Assembly: GCA_947574235.1 (NCBI GenBank)
Contig: CANPIU010000010.1
Location: forward strand, 1 to 44,256
Source: an uncultured Clostridium sp.
GTDB lineage: Bacteria > Bacillota > Clostridia > TANB77 > CAG-508
Direction of reading: 5' to 3'
Length of the DNA: 44,256 nt
Below, piece by piece: positions 17,593-26,451 of the stretch. Under the pieces are notes generated by a model. The model searched no databases, had not been told where the DNA came from, and saw only the letters and a list, made by a program, of their open reading frames with translations. Within the stretch, counting starts at the first letter, position 1. Each line of letters begins with the position of its first letter. The position numbers were made by a program, and so were the translations under genes.

Positions 17593-18159
17593 TTAGACTT
17601 CCCCATACCCCTTTTCAATCATAGACTCTTCTAATTCATTAACACGTTTCATAACCGAAACCATAAGTTTCGTTAAAATTGGCTTCATATTCTTAAGATT
17701 TATCGCCATCCCTTTAGCCAAACTTGCCTCTTTTAACTGGCGATACTCTTTCTTTAAAATCGGTATCATAGACAAAGAAATACAAACCAATATTTCAATA
17801 TCATCCAAATTTACCTTGCACAATTTGAGTGGCATACAAAGATTTTTAATGGTAATGGCAATTCCTCTTACACTCGTTGTTTTAGCATAAATATAGGTAC
17901 TGTTACACACCAATAGCAATTTGATTGCCACAAAAATCGCATATTCATAATTCTCTAAAATCCAGTTAATTACTACCGTCAATAAGATAAATGGCAGTAT
18001 TTTCATTATATTTTCGATTGCTTCTAATAACTTTGTCTTTAAAAATAGCATGGCTAACAAATTTAAAAATAGAACGACTAAAAACAACCAAGGATTTTGG
18101 ATAAAAAAGATAGCCGTAGCATACAAGATAAAGCCTAAAAAAATCAGAACATTTTTCAT
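17593..18159 (-). CDS. ecfT: ECF transporter transmembrane subunit EcfT
   Basis: The scaffold subunit that couples the S component to the ATPase in the membrane. It has four to five hydrophobic segments in the first 130 residues. The two coupling-helix motifs, normally Ala-Arg-Gly, appear as EASLAKGMAI and EESMIEKGYG near 145 and 181. At 188 aa it is shorter than typical EcfT (about 260), mainly at the N-terminus. It overlaps ecfA by 4 nt and is the last gene of the cluster. Confidence 0.75.
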   Translation of the reverse strand: MKNVLIFLGFILYATAIFFIQNPWLFLVVLFLNLLAMLFLKTKLLEAIENIMKILPFILLTVVINWILENYEYAIFVAIKLLLVCNSTYIYAKTTSVRGIAITIKNLCMPLKLCKVNLDDIEILVCISLSMIPILKKEYRQLKEASLAKGMAINLKNMKPILTKLMVSVMKRVNELEESMIEKGYGEV

Positions 18160-18971
18160 TTTCTAAAGAACTCCTTTATTTTTAGTACTAACTCATCGAA
18201 AAAATAATTGCTTAATTCAAGTTCTATTCCCTCTTGCCTTAATCGTTGTGCCATTTCAATGACAAGTGGTAATTTAATGTCATATTGTTGAAATATGGCT
18301 AATTTATCCATGATTTCTTCTTTCTTTACCTCGGTTGCGATTTTTCCATCATTTAAAATGACAATTCTGTCAGCTAATAGCATCTCCTCTGCTACATTTG
18401 TAATATAAACAATGGTATAACCTTCTTTCTTTAAGTTCTCAACAATATGGTATATTTCCTCTTTTCCTTTACTATCAATCATTGTTGTAGGTTCATCAAA
18501 CACAATAACCTTTGGCTCCTTTGCAAGCACTTCACTAATAATTACCCTTTGTTTTTGCCCTAACGATAATTCATATAAATCTTCTTCGATTTTGTCTACC
18601 ATATTTACTTTTTCAAGAGAAGTCTTTACTCTTTTCTCGATTTCTTCCTGGCTTAAATCCTTTAGTGCAAAAGCAACCTCTTCTTGAACCTTGTTAAAAA
18701 TAATCTGATTTTCCGGATTTTGAAAAACAATACCTACCTTTTTTCGCACTTCCTCTTTGTTTTTCTTATCTCCTACTACTAAGTTGTCAATTGTTATTTT
18801 CCCTTCTTTGGCTTTCATAATACCAGCAATCAGCTTACCTAGTGTAGATTTTCCAGAACCATTTTTTCCCATAATCACAACAGTTTCTTTCTCTTTAATG
18901 GTAAGATTAATTTCCTTTAATATGTCTTTTCCTCTTTTATAACGATATGTTACGTTTTCTATTTTAATCAT
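18156..18971 (-). CDS. ecfA: ECF transporter ATPase EcfA
   Basis: ABC ATPase of 271 aa energising the vitamin transporter. Walker A is IMGKNGSGKSTLG near 35, the Q-loop FQNPENQIIF near 84, the signature LSLGQKQR near 137, and Walker B VIVFDEPT near 156. Only one ATPase gene is here, so the complex may use a homodimer or a second ATPase elsewhere. It overlaps folT by 8 nt and ecfT by 4 nt, indicating translational coupling. Confidence 0.88.
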   Translation of the reverse strand: MIKIENVTYRYKRGKDILKEINLTIKEKETVVIMGKNGSGKSTLGKLIAGIMKAKEGKITIDNLVVGDKKNKEEVRKKVGIVFQNPENQIIFNKVQEEVAFALKDLSQEEIEKRVKTSLEKVNMVDKIEEDLYELSLGQKQRVIISEVLAKEPKVIVFDEPTTMIDSKGKEEIYHIVENLKKEGYTIVYITNVAEEMLLADRIVILNDGKIATEVKKEEIMDKLAIFQQYDIKLPLVIEMAQRLRQEGIELELSNYFFDELVLKIKEFFRK

Positions 18972-19500
18972 TTTCGCCCCTTAAATATGTGTTAAATGGT
19001 TTTCTTAATACTTTTTCTAAGAATATCATTAGTATAATTTTTATTGGCACCATAACCAATTCTTTTACTATACGAGAAGCCATTAATACCATAAAAGCTT
19101 TTCCCGTTGTAATGCTTAGCCATAAAGTATTTAATCCCATATTAGCAATCACAGTAACCAATACTACAGCTACTATCATCCTTAGAATAAATTGCTTATC
19201 ACTATAAGTATTCTCTTCCTTTTTATATAATAGCGCCCCATAAATGGCTGCTGCTACTGCTGTTGTAATGGTATAACCAATAAAGAAGGAACCAAAAGGA
19301 AACAAAGTTGCTCCAATTAAATCGGCAAGAACCGAAATTAAGATGCTCCATTTTGGTCCAAGCCATATGGCACAAAGAATTGCTGGCACAAACGAAAAGC
19401 TAATCGTAACAATTGGTGTTTTTATCGATAGAAATCTAGCCAAGACAATTTGCATTGCTAATAATAAAGCTGCTAATATTATTTTTTTATTTTTTGACAT
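18964..19500 (-). CDS. folT: Folate-type ECF transporter S component
   Basis: A 178-aa membrane protein of about six segments, the substrate-binding subunit of an ECF transporter. LLLAMQIVLARFLSI, PIVTISFSFVPAILCAIWLGP and DLIGATLFPFGSFFIGYT resemble the FolT family, so folate is the best guess; other vitamins are possible. It starts 15 nt after mutS on the same strand and overlaps ecfA, so the order mutS-folT-ecfA-ecfT looks like one operon. Confidence 0.65.
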   Translation of the reverse strand: MSKNKKIILAALLLAMQIVLARFLSIKTPIVTISFSFVPAILCAIWLGPKWSILISVLADLIGATLFPFGSFFIGYTITTAVAAAIYGALLYKKEENTYSDKQFILRMIVAVVLVTVIANMGLNTLWLSITTGKAFMVLMASRIVKELVMVPIKIILMIFLEKVLRKPFNTYLRGEND

Positions 19501-19515
19501 GGTTATTTCCCCCTA

Positions 19516-22131
19516 TTATTTCATTTTTTCTTTCATCCTAACAAGTGTATTTAAGGCATCAATTGGTGTTAATTCATTTAAATTGATTTTATCTACTTCA
19601 TGTGCAATTTCTGCTAATTTGTAGTTATACATATCAAATTGACCCTCTACTTGTTTTTTATCTTGTTTTTCTTGTTTTTGACCTGTTAAAATATTTTTTC
19701 TTTCCAAAGAGCGTAAAATTTCATCTGCTTTTTGAGTTACTACTTTTGGAACGCCAGCTAGTCTTGCTACATGAATTCCATAACTTTCATCTGTTCCACC
19801 TCTTACAATCTTTCTTAAGAAAATAATGTCTTCTCCTTTTTCTTTAACAGCAATAGAATAGTTTTTAATTCCCTCTAGTTTTTCCTCTAATTCTGTTAGT
19901 TCATGATAATGGGTAGCAAATAAAGTTTTAGCCCCACATTTTTCTTTGTCTCCAATGAATTCTGCTACGGCCCAAGCAATGGATAAACCATCATAAGTAG
20001 AAGTTCCTCTTCCGATTTCATCTAAAATGACTAAACTATTACTCGTTGCTTCTTTTAAAATGGTAGCTACTTCCATCATTTCTACCATAAAGGTACTTTG
20101 CCCCATACTTAAGTCGTCTGATGCTCCTACTCTGGTAAATATCTTATCAACTACCCCAATTTTAGCTGCTGTGGCTGGCACAAAGCTTCCTACTTGAGCC
20201 ATCAAAGTAATTAAAGCAACTTGTCTCATATAGGTGGATTTTCCCGCCATATTGGGTCCTGTGATGATAGACAATCGACTGTCTTGCTTATCCAAATACG
20301 TGTCATTTTCTACAAAGCTACCAGGTCCTAAGATTTTTTCAATCACTGGGTGTCTTCCGTCTTTAATGTCAATCGTACCACTTGACGTTACTTCTGGCCT
20401 ACAGTAATTCATGTCTTCTGCTACTTCTGCAAAAGAGGTTAATACGTCTAAGGTAGCTACCATCTCACTTGTTTTTTGTAGCCTTTTTATGTTTTTGGCT
20501 ATTTGTTCTCGAATTTGAACAAAAGCTTCATATTCTAAGTTTACAACTTTTTCTTCGGCTCCTAAAATTTGATTTTCTAAGTTCTTTAATTCTTCGGTTA
20601 TGTATCTTTCGGCATTGGCTAAGGTTTGTTTTCGAACAAATCTGTCTGGTACTTGACTTAAATACGATTTAGTTACCTCGATAAAATAACCAAATACTTT
20701 GTTAAAGCCTATTTTCAAATTTTTAATACCTGTTTTTTCTCGTTCGTCTAATTCTAATTGTACTAACCAATTTTTTCCCTCGATTTGAGCTGTTTTTAAG
20801 GTATCAATTTCTTCATCAAACCCTAGTTTAATGATACCACCCTCTTTAATGGTCATTGGTGGGTCATCGATAATAGCACCATCAATTAATTGGTAGATAT
20901 CTTGTAATTCGTCTAAGTTTTCTGCTATGTCTTTTAGCCTTTCTGATTTACAATTAGCAAGACTTCTTTTTACTTCTGGCAATTTTAAAAGAGAATTTTT
21001 TAAGGTTACCATATCTCTTGCATTAGCATTTCCATAAGCCATTTTCCCAGCTAGACGCTCGATATCATATACTTTCTTTAAGGCTTCTACCACCTCTCCT
21101 CTCAACATAATGTCATCTTTTAGTTCTTTTACAGCGTCTAGTCTTTTATTAATTTCTAGAACGTCTACTAATGGGTCTCCTAGCCATCTTCTTAAAAGTC
21201 TTCCTCCCATGGAAGTGGAAGTTTTATCTAACACCCATAATAAGGTTCCTTTTTTAGACTTATCTCTTAATTTTTCTGTGATTTCTAAGTTTCTTCTGGC
21301 GTTGATATCTAATGCCATATATCTTGATAAAGAATAGACAACGATTTTGTTGATATGGTCTAAATTCGTTTTTTGGGTTTGCTCTATGTATTCAAATAAG
21401 GCATGGATGGAACTAATGGCTAAGTTTTTTTCGGAAAAGTTTTCAATTTTCTTTCCATGATTATCTTGTATCGAAAATCTCATTTCTAAATTTTCTACTT
21501 CACTGTTAAAAAATTTGTCATTGAATTTTGTGATATAGACATTTTCAAATCTTTCTTTTATTTTGTTAATTTCTTCACTGCAATCTTCCATCATAGAATT
21601 GACCACTAATTCGGAAGGTGTGTATCGTGCAATTTCATCTAATAACATAGGAAAATTGTGATTGTCTTTGATTTCTGCTGCATAAAATTCTCCAGTAGAT
21701 ATGTCACAAACACTTATACCAAAGTAGATACCAGATTTAAAGATGGACATGATATAATTGTTTTTTCTTTCTTCTAGCATATTACTTTCTACTACGGTTC
21801 CCGGTGTTACTACTCTTATAACCCCTCTTTTTACAATTCCTTTGGTGTTTTTGGGGTCTTCTAATTGCTCACAAATGGCAACTTTATAACCTTTGTTTAC
21901 GAGTTTTGCAATATACATTTCTGCTGCATGGTGTGGCACACCCGCCATAGGTGCTCTTTCTTCTTGCCCACAGTCTTTTCCCGTTAATGTAATTTCTAGT
22001 TCTCTGGCGACTAAAATGGCGTCGTCAAAAAACATTTCATAAAAGTCTCCTAGTCGATAAAATAGGATGCAATCTTTGTATTCTTCTTTGGTTTCAAGAT
22101 ATTTTTGCATCATTGGTGAGTATTCTGCCAT
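19516..22131 (-). CDS. mutS: DNA mismatch repair protein MutS
   Basis: An 871-aa mismatch-recognition ATPase. The N-terminus carries the mismatch-stacking Phe-x-Glu in FYRLGDFYEMFF, followed by the connector, lever and clamp domains. The C-terminal ATPase has Walker A ITGPNMAGKSTYMRQ near 620, Walker B LVILDEIGRGTSTYDG near 695 and the FATHYHELTELE switch. The full length is open, with no in-frame CGG in 871 codons; this matters because uvrB and recA in the same window contain CGG shift sites. It lies downstream of miaB and the split gene. Confidence 0.96.
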   Translation of the reverse strand: MAEYSPMMQKYLETKEEYKDCILFYRLGDFYEMFFDDAILVARELEITLTGKDCGQEERAPMAGVPHHAAEMYIAKLVNKGYKVAICEQLEDPKNTKGIVKRGVIRVVTPGTVVESNMLEERKNNYIMSIFKSGIYFGISVCDISTGEFYAAEIKDNHNFPMLLDEIARYTPSELVVNSMMEDCSEEINKIKERFENVYITKFNDKFFNSEVENLEMRFSIQDNHGKKIENFSEKNLAISSIHALFEYIEQTQKTNLDHINKIVVYSLSRYMALDINARRNLEITEKLRDKSKKGTLLWVLDKTSTSMGGRLLRRWLGDPLVDVLEINKRLDAVKELKDDIMLRGEVVEALKKVYDIERLAGKMAYGNANARDMVTLKNSLLKLPEVKRSLANCKSERLKDIAENLDELQDIYQLIDGAIIDDPPMTIKEGGIIKLGFDEEIDTLKTAQIEGKNWLVQLELDEREKTGIKNLKIGFNKVFGYFIEVTKSYLSQVPDRFVRKQTLANAERYITEELKNLENQILGAEEKVVNLEYEAFVQIREQIAKNIKRLQKTSEMVATLDVLTSFAEVAEDMNYCRPEVTSSGTIDIKDGRHPVIEKILGPGSFVENDTYLDKQDSRLSIITGPNMAGKSTYMRQVALITLMAQVGSFVPATAAKIGVVDKIFTRVGASDDLSMGQSTFMVEMMEVATILKEATSNSLVILDEIGRGTSTYDGLSIAWAVAEFIGDKEKCGAKTLFATHYHELTELEEKLEGIKNYSIAVKEKGEDIIFLRKIVRGGTDESYGIHVARLAGVPKVVTQKADEILRSLERKNILTGQKQEKQDKKQVEGQFDMYNYKLAEIAHEVDKINLNELTPIDALNTLVRMKEKMK

Positions 22132-22134
22132 TTC

Positions 22135-22754
22135 TCATCTTCCTCCTCTTCTTTCCTCTTCCCTAGTTTCTATTCCCTCTTTGCTAGTTAATAATTCTAT
22201 CAATGGGATTTCTTCTAATCTTCTTTTTTCTATTCCTTTTTGTCTTAAAACTGCATAATATGCCAGACTCATACTCATATTTGAAGACGATATCATTAAT
22301 CTTCGTGGCTCTGAAATAACCTTTTCTAGTACGCCATATTGCTTTAATATTTTTAACTTGTTTTCTAATTCTTCTAAGGCTGTCGTAACAACTTTAGGGA
22401 AGCCCATAAATACTAGATTAGATTGTTCTATGGTCATATATTTGTCTAGGATTTCAAAAGTATCTCTTGCCTTTTTAGGTCTGGTTTGTTCTTAAAATTA
22501 AAAGTAGTAAATAACATATGTAAGGCTTCTGTTTCCGTAATAACAGCTTCTTCTCTATTTAGATTTCTCTCTATCGTTAGTAATTTAATATAGTCCAAGA
22601 CAACTGCTCTTACAAAATCTCTATCTTTCCATTTGGTTTTTCTTGGCTTTCTAATATTCTTTTTATCGATGGATACTCTATCAATAATTTCTTCTATTGC
22701 TTGATTTCTTGCTTCAGAAGTCATATTGAAAATCTCTTTTTTATCAATTGCCAT
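22135..22754 (-). pseudogene. Uncharacterised protein split by a -1 type frameshift
   Basis: Two adjacent frames (22446-22754 and 22135-22437) read best as one protein of about 205 aa. The first frame ends FKNKPDLKRQEILLKS. In the other frame the same DNA gives KKARDTFEILDKYMTIEQ and continues into the second half. The switch lies at CTAAAAAGG near 22475-22485; one more A in the run would join them. I do not recognise the family. It could be a homopolymer indel, a decaying gene or a -1 slip, and it is unlike the CGG sites. It is tightly packed between miaB and mutS. Confidence 0.5.
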
Positions 22755-24140
22755 TTATTTAGTTTCTCCTTTCAAATACCACATATGTTCTGAAACAATT
22801 TTTAAGTCAATTACTTTACCAATTAAACTCTTTCCTCCTTCAAAAATAACCACTTTATTACTATCCGTTCTTCCCGTTAATAATGCTTGATTATTTTTGC
22901 TTTCTCCTTCGACTAAAACTTTTTGCACCGTTCCTACATACTTTTGATTATTATCTTCAATTTGACTTTCTACTAAAGCTTTTAACTTGTTAAAACGTCT
23001 ATGTTTTTCTTCTTCTGGAATTTGATTTTGCATTTTGTCTCCAGGAGTTCCTATTCTTCTTGAATAAAGAAACATATAAACTTGTTCAAACTTTACTTTT
23101 CGAACAACGTCTAAGGTATCCTCAAATTCTTCATCTGTTTCTCCTGGAAAACCAACAATAATATCGGTTGACAGCGTCAAATTTGGTATTCTAGTTTTCA
23201 TTTTCTCAACTAATTGTAAATATTGTTCTTTGGTATATTTGCGGTTCATTTCTTTTAACACCTTGGTATTTCCAGATTGCAAAGGCAAATGTACTAATTT
23301 ACACACCTTATCTGAGCTTGCAATGGCATCTATTACATCATCGGTAAAATCCTTTGGATGAGGTGATACAAAACGAATTCTTTGAATTCCGTCTATCTTG
23401 TTAATTGCCTTCAATAAGGTAGCAAAGGAATTGATGCCTTGGTATTCCTCAAAGGTTATTCCTTTTTCACGTTCAACTCGTAAATAGGAATTGACATTTT
23501 GTCCAAGCAAGGTAATTTCTTGGTATCCTTGTCTTCCAAGTTCTTCTACTTCTTGTAAAATGTTCCTAGGCTCTCTACTTCTTTCTCTACCACGAACATA
23601 AGGTACAATACAATAACTACAAAAATTGTTACAGCCGTTCATAATCGTAACAGATGCTTTAATGTTGCTATCTCGTTTGATGGGTAATCCTTCGTGAATT
23701 TCTCCATCAATATCAATAATATCTTCTATTTTCTTCTTTTCTTCTAAGGCTTTTAACAAATTTTCTGGGAATTTGTGCAAGGTATGAGTTCCAAATAAAA
23801 TATCGACAAAAGGATAGCTTTCTTTGATTTTATCGGTAATATGTTTTTCTTGCATCATACAACCACCAATCGCTATGATAATTCCCTTTTCTTGTTTTAG
23901 TCGCTTTAGTTCGCCTAATTTTCCAAATAATTTGTCTTCTGCGTTTTCTCTAACACAGCATGTATTGAATACGGCTATGTCTGCTTCTTCTTGTTTCTCT
24001 GTTTTTTGGTATCCCATTGCTTCTAACATACCACATAATTTTTCGGAGTCGTTTTCGTTTAGTTGGCATCCCATTGTTAGCATTGTATATTTAGGCTTTT
24101 TTCCATGATTAATTTTTTTTACCTTGGCTATTTCGTTCAT
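22755..24140 (-). CDS. miaB: tRNA-2-methylthio-N6-isopentenyladenosine methylthiotransferase MiaB
   Basis: A radical-SAM enzyme (461 aa) that adds the 2-methylthio group to i6A37 of tRNAs reading UNN codons. The N-terminal UPF0004 domain has TMGCQLNENDSE, FNTCCVREN and IGGCMMQ with three cluster cysteines. The radical-SAM motif is CNNFCSYCIVPYVRGRE. A C-terminal TRAM domain ends the protein. miaB followed by mutS is a common Firmicutes order. The split gene follows directly, its ATG abutting the miaB end. Confidence 0.95.
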   Translation of the reverse strand: MNEIAKVKKINHGKKPKYTMLTMGCQLNENDSEKLCGMLEAMGYQKTEKQEEADIAVFNTCCVRENAEDKLFGKLGELKRLKQEKGIIIAIGGCMMQEKHITDKIKESYPFVDILFGTHTLHKFPENLLKALEEKKKIEDIIDIDGEIHEGLPIKRDSNIKASVTIMNGCNNFCSYCIVPYVRGRERSREPRNILQEVEELGRQGYQEITLLGQNVNSYLRVEREKGITFEEYQGINSFATLLKAINKIDGIQRIRFVSPHPKDFTDDVIDAIASSDKVCKLVHLPLQSGNTKVLKEMNRKYTKEQYLQLVEKMKTRIPNLTLSTDIIVGFPGETDEEFEDTLDVVRKVKFEQVYMFLYSRRIGTPGDKMQNQIPEEEKHRRFNKLKALVESQIEDNNQKYVGTVQKVLVEGESKNNQALLTGRTDSNKVVIFEGGKSLIGKVIDLKIVSEHMWYLKGETK

Positions 24141-24246
24141 CTAAGTTTGCTCTCCTTTTGCTTTTTTCATCTTGTCTTATTTTATTACAAAATGGGTTCT
24201 TTTTCAAGTTTTTTTGACAATTCCTTCTATTATTTTTAAAATTCGC

Positions 24247-24275
24247 TTGACTTATGTAAATTATTGTGATATACT
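24247..24275 (+). promoter_or_regulatory. Promoter for structured RNA / gene at 24451
   Basis: TTGACT (24247-24252), 17-nt spacer, TATACT (24270-24275). Confidence 0.7.
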
Positions 24276-24285
24276 ATAATTACTA

Positions 24286-24420
24286 TACAAGGAAATCCTT
24301 GTGAATGAAAAGGAAAAAGTAATGTATAAAAAACATTAGTACCGACCTTTCATAAGGTCTCCTACTTTGAACTTATAAAACAAAGTAGAAGATGTACAAC
24401 TTTTTCCTTTTTTATTTTTT
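24286..24420 (+). ncRNA. Cloverleaf-like structured RNA with terminator, unknown class
   Basis: Just after the promoter a small hairpin (ACAAGG/CCTTGT) is followed by a four-way junction. The closing stem pairs AAAAGGAAAAAGT (24308-24320) with ACTTTTTCCTTTT (24399-24411). Inside are AATGT/ACATT (24321-24337), GACCTT/AAGGTC (24344-24359) and CTACTTTG/CAAAGTAG (24362-24388). A T-rich run (24401-24420) follows the stem, so it could be a free small RNA or a leader that terminates before the gene at 24451. It lacks tRNA landmarks. The pairings are directly visible; the function is unknown. Confidence 0.6.
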
Positions 24421-24450
24421 CTGGTATAATCTTAATAGGAGGACAAACCT

Positions 24451-25128
24451 ATGGGAAAATTTGATACTTTATTGCAAAGTAAAACAAGTAAAAGAACCTA
24501 TTTATATAACTATACTAAACTTTATAAAAAAGGACGTTTTGCCACTTCGGTTGACTATTCTTATTTTGAAAATCTTTATATCCTAGAATTATTAGAAAGT
24601 AATAAAAAGAAAAAATATAATGAAGATTTAATTTCATTATGGGGTAAGCTAGACATGAAAAGCTATATAGACTATGATTTAGGCAATACCATCAATCTTT
24701 ATTTTTCTGATGGCTTTTCTCGCATACCTGTTAAAGAATTAAAAGATTATAATTATATGCATGAAGACAGCAGAAAAGCAACACTTTTAGATATTAAATT
24801 TATTAAAAGTCTATCCCTAGAAACGATTACCTTAGAAAATTTATATTTAGCAACTTTTGAAATTTTTGATACCAACCATAATTTTAGACCTTATGTTTTA
24901 CTTTTTACGAAAGATGCTAAAAACAATTTTGTGGAAATTGGTTATGGTTATGACTCTAATAACAATGGAAATGTAGAATTATCGATTTTAAATTTTAATT
25001 ATCCTGTTTTTCTTACACCAAAAGGGATGATACTCTTACCTTTAACGAACCAAAAAATAAAATTAAATATTTATGATTATATTACAGATGAAGATATTCA
25101 AAAAATAGAAAAATCAAATAGGGGTTGA
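24451..25128 (+). CDS. Hypothetical protein, 225 aa
   Basis: Not recognised. It is a soluble, lysine/asparagine-rich protein without signal or membrane segment, with a C-terminal half of alternating beta-strand pattern (PYVLLFTKDAKNNFVEIGYG). TAGGAGGACAAACCT precedes the ATG. It follows the structured RNA, which may control it, and ends in a terminator that overlaps its last codons. Confidence 0.65.
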   Translation: MGKFDTLLQSKTSKRTYLYNYTKLYKKGRFATSVDYSYFENLYILELLESNKKKKYNEDLISLWGKLDMKSYIDYDLGNTINLYFSDGFSRIPVKELKDYNYMHEDSRKATLLDIKFIKSLSLETITLENLYLATFEIFDTNHNFRPYVLLFTKDAKNNFVEIGYGYDSNNNGNVELSILNFNYPVFLTPKGMILLPLTNQKIKLNIYDYITDEDIQKIEKSNRG

Positions 25129-25141
25129 TAAAATTCAACCC
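25122..25141 (+). terminator. Terminator after the 24451 gene
   Basis: GGGTTGA-TAAAAT-TCAACCC hairpin followed by ACTTTTTAATTTT. Confidence 0.8.
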
Positions 25142-25152
25142 ACTTTTTAATT

Positions 25153-25353
25153 TTAAGCAATACCATATTTTTTCTTGAATTTATCAGCTCTACCACCAAC
25201 TGTTTCTTGTCTTAAGTTTCCTGTCCAGTATGGATGGCATTTTGAACATACGTCTACTTTTAAATCTGTTTTGGTTGAGCCTACTTCTAAAACATTACCA
25301 CAGGCACATGTGATAGTTGTTTGATTATAATTTGGATGTATTCCTTCTTTCAT
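25153..25353 (-). CDS. rpmE: 50S ribosomal protein L31, zinc-binding type
   Basis: A 66-aa protein starting MKEGIHPNY, with the zinc ligands CAC near residues 16-18 and CSKC near 36-39, then HPYWTG and the basic tail. This is the Zn-containing (C+) L31 of the large ribosomal subunit. AGAGGTGAA precedes the ATG. Single gene. Confidence 0.95.
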   Translation of the reverse strand: MKEGIHPNYNQTTITCACGNVLEVGSTKTDLKVDVCSKCHPYWTGNLRQETVGGRADKFKKKYGIA

Positions 25354-25431
25354 TAAAGTTCACCTCTTTCTTATGTTAAAAATAATTTGACTGTGTTTTA
25401 TCATAACATATTTTTTTTCAATTTTCAAGTA

Positions 25432-25596
25432 TTATTTTCGATTTTGTTCATTTTGTTGTTCTTCATACATATATTCCGCTGAATAAAGCATTTCTTTGTT
25501 AAGTGAAAGCTTGTGAATTAATTTCCCCATAACATTAAAAATACAAGCCACAATCAATATTAACATACCAATTCTTTTCCAGTTATTTTTTAGCAT
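25432..25596 (-). CDS. Small single-pass membrane protein, 54 aa
   Basis: An open frame with AAGGAGAAAAAATC before the ATG. MLKNNWKR is followed by a hydrophobic segment (residues about 9-23), then a polar tail ending EQQNEQNRK. The unknown family, strong RBS and one clear transmembrane helix make a real gene likely. It lies between rpmE and the VanW-like gene. Confidence 0.6.
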   Translation of the reverse strand: MLKNNWKRIGMLILIVACIFNVMGKLIHKLSLNKEMLYSAEYMYEEQQNEQNRK

Positions 25597-25700
25597 GATT
25601 TTTTCTCCTTTTTCAATAATACATATTAATTATACTGTTATTTTCAAAAAAAGTCAATAATTTCGTAGATTTTTGGTTATACTATCTTTGGTGATTTAAT

Positions 25701-26402
25701 ATGAAGAATAAAACTTGGATTTTAATTGTTATGGCAATAGCTATTTTAATTGGAGTTGGTATTTTCTTTTACTTTCAAAACCTAGCACCTTCTGAAAATA
25801 AAGAAAATACGTACGAGGCAAATCGAACTTCTACCAATAACGCAAACCATGATAATTCTAATGAGCAACCAACAGAAAACACGACGGTAAATGAAGTAAA
25901 ACAAGGAATTGCAGAAGCGGAAGAAAACAAGCCTGCTCCTGTTAAAGAAGAACAAATTGCTACTTTCTCCACTAAAATTTACTCCAGTGATAGTGCTCGT
26001 CAAAATAATGTTTCCATTACTTGTAATACCTTAAATGGTACGATTGTAAAAAATGGCGAAACCTTCTCTTTTTGTGGTACAGTCGGACAAGCCTCTAGCA
26101 GTAAAGGATATCAAAAAGCTGATATTTTCGATAAAGATGGAAATAAGAAAAAAGGCTTAGGTGGTGGAAACTGTCAAATTAGTTCTACTCTTTACAATGC
26201 TGTACTTGCTGTTCCTACTTTAGCCGTTACAGAAAGGCATTCTCATAGTAACTATGTTCCTTATATCCAAAAAGGAAAAGATGCAGCTGTTGCCTATGGT
26301 AGTTATGATTTTAAGTTTCAAAATAATTCTGGAAATGATATCAAAATATTGGCTTCTACGGATAATACAAGTGTTACTACTTCTCTTGTAGCCTTAAAAT
26401 AA
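25701..26402 (+). CDS. VanW-family exported protein
   Basis: A 233-aa protein with an N-terminal membrane anchor (residues 7-25), a low-complexity Asn/Glu-rich linker (30-80) and a VanW domain: NGETFSFCGTVG near 112, GYQKADIF, LGGGNCQISSTLYNAVL near 150, ERHSHSNYVPY and the GSYDFKF end. VanW domains occur in cell-envelope proteins; the biochemical function is not established. Probably displayed outside the membrane. It converges on the phosphodiester glycosidase gene. Confidence 0.82.
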   Translation: MKNKTWILIVMAIAILIGVGIFFYFQNLAPSENKENTYEANRTSTNNANHDNSNEQPTENTTVNEVKQGIAEAEENKPAPVKEEQIATFSTKIYSSDSARQNNVSITCNTLNGTIVKNGETFSFCGTVGQASSSKGYQKADIFDKDGNKKKGLGGGNCQISSTLYNAVLAVPTLAVTERHSHSNYVPYIQKGKDAAVAYGSYDFKFQNNSGNDIKILASTDNTSVTTSLVALK

Positions 26403-26411
26403 AAAGATAAA

Positions 26412-26443
26412 AAACTTCTCTATTCATTTTTTTAGAGAAGTTT
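26412..26443. terminator. Bidirectional terminator
   Basis: AAACTTCTCT and AGAGAAGTTT pair across a T-rich loop between convergent genes. Confidence 0.75.
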
Positions 26444-26451
26444 CTTCTTAT

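Noticed and set aside
24286..24420. The cloverleaf RNA as a tRNA
   Set aside because: The closing stem is 13 bp, there is no T-loop or D-loop sequence and no CCA-type end; it only has four-way geometry.
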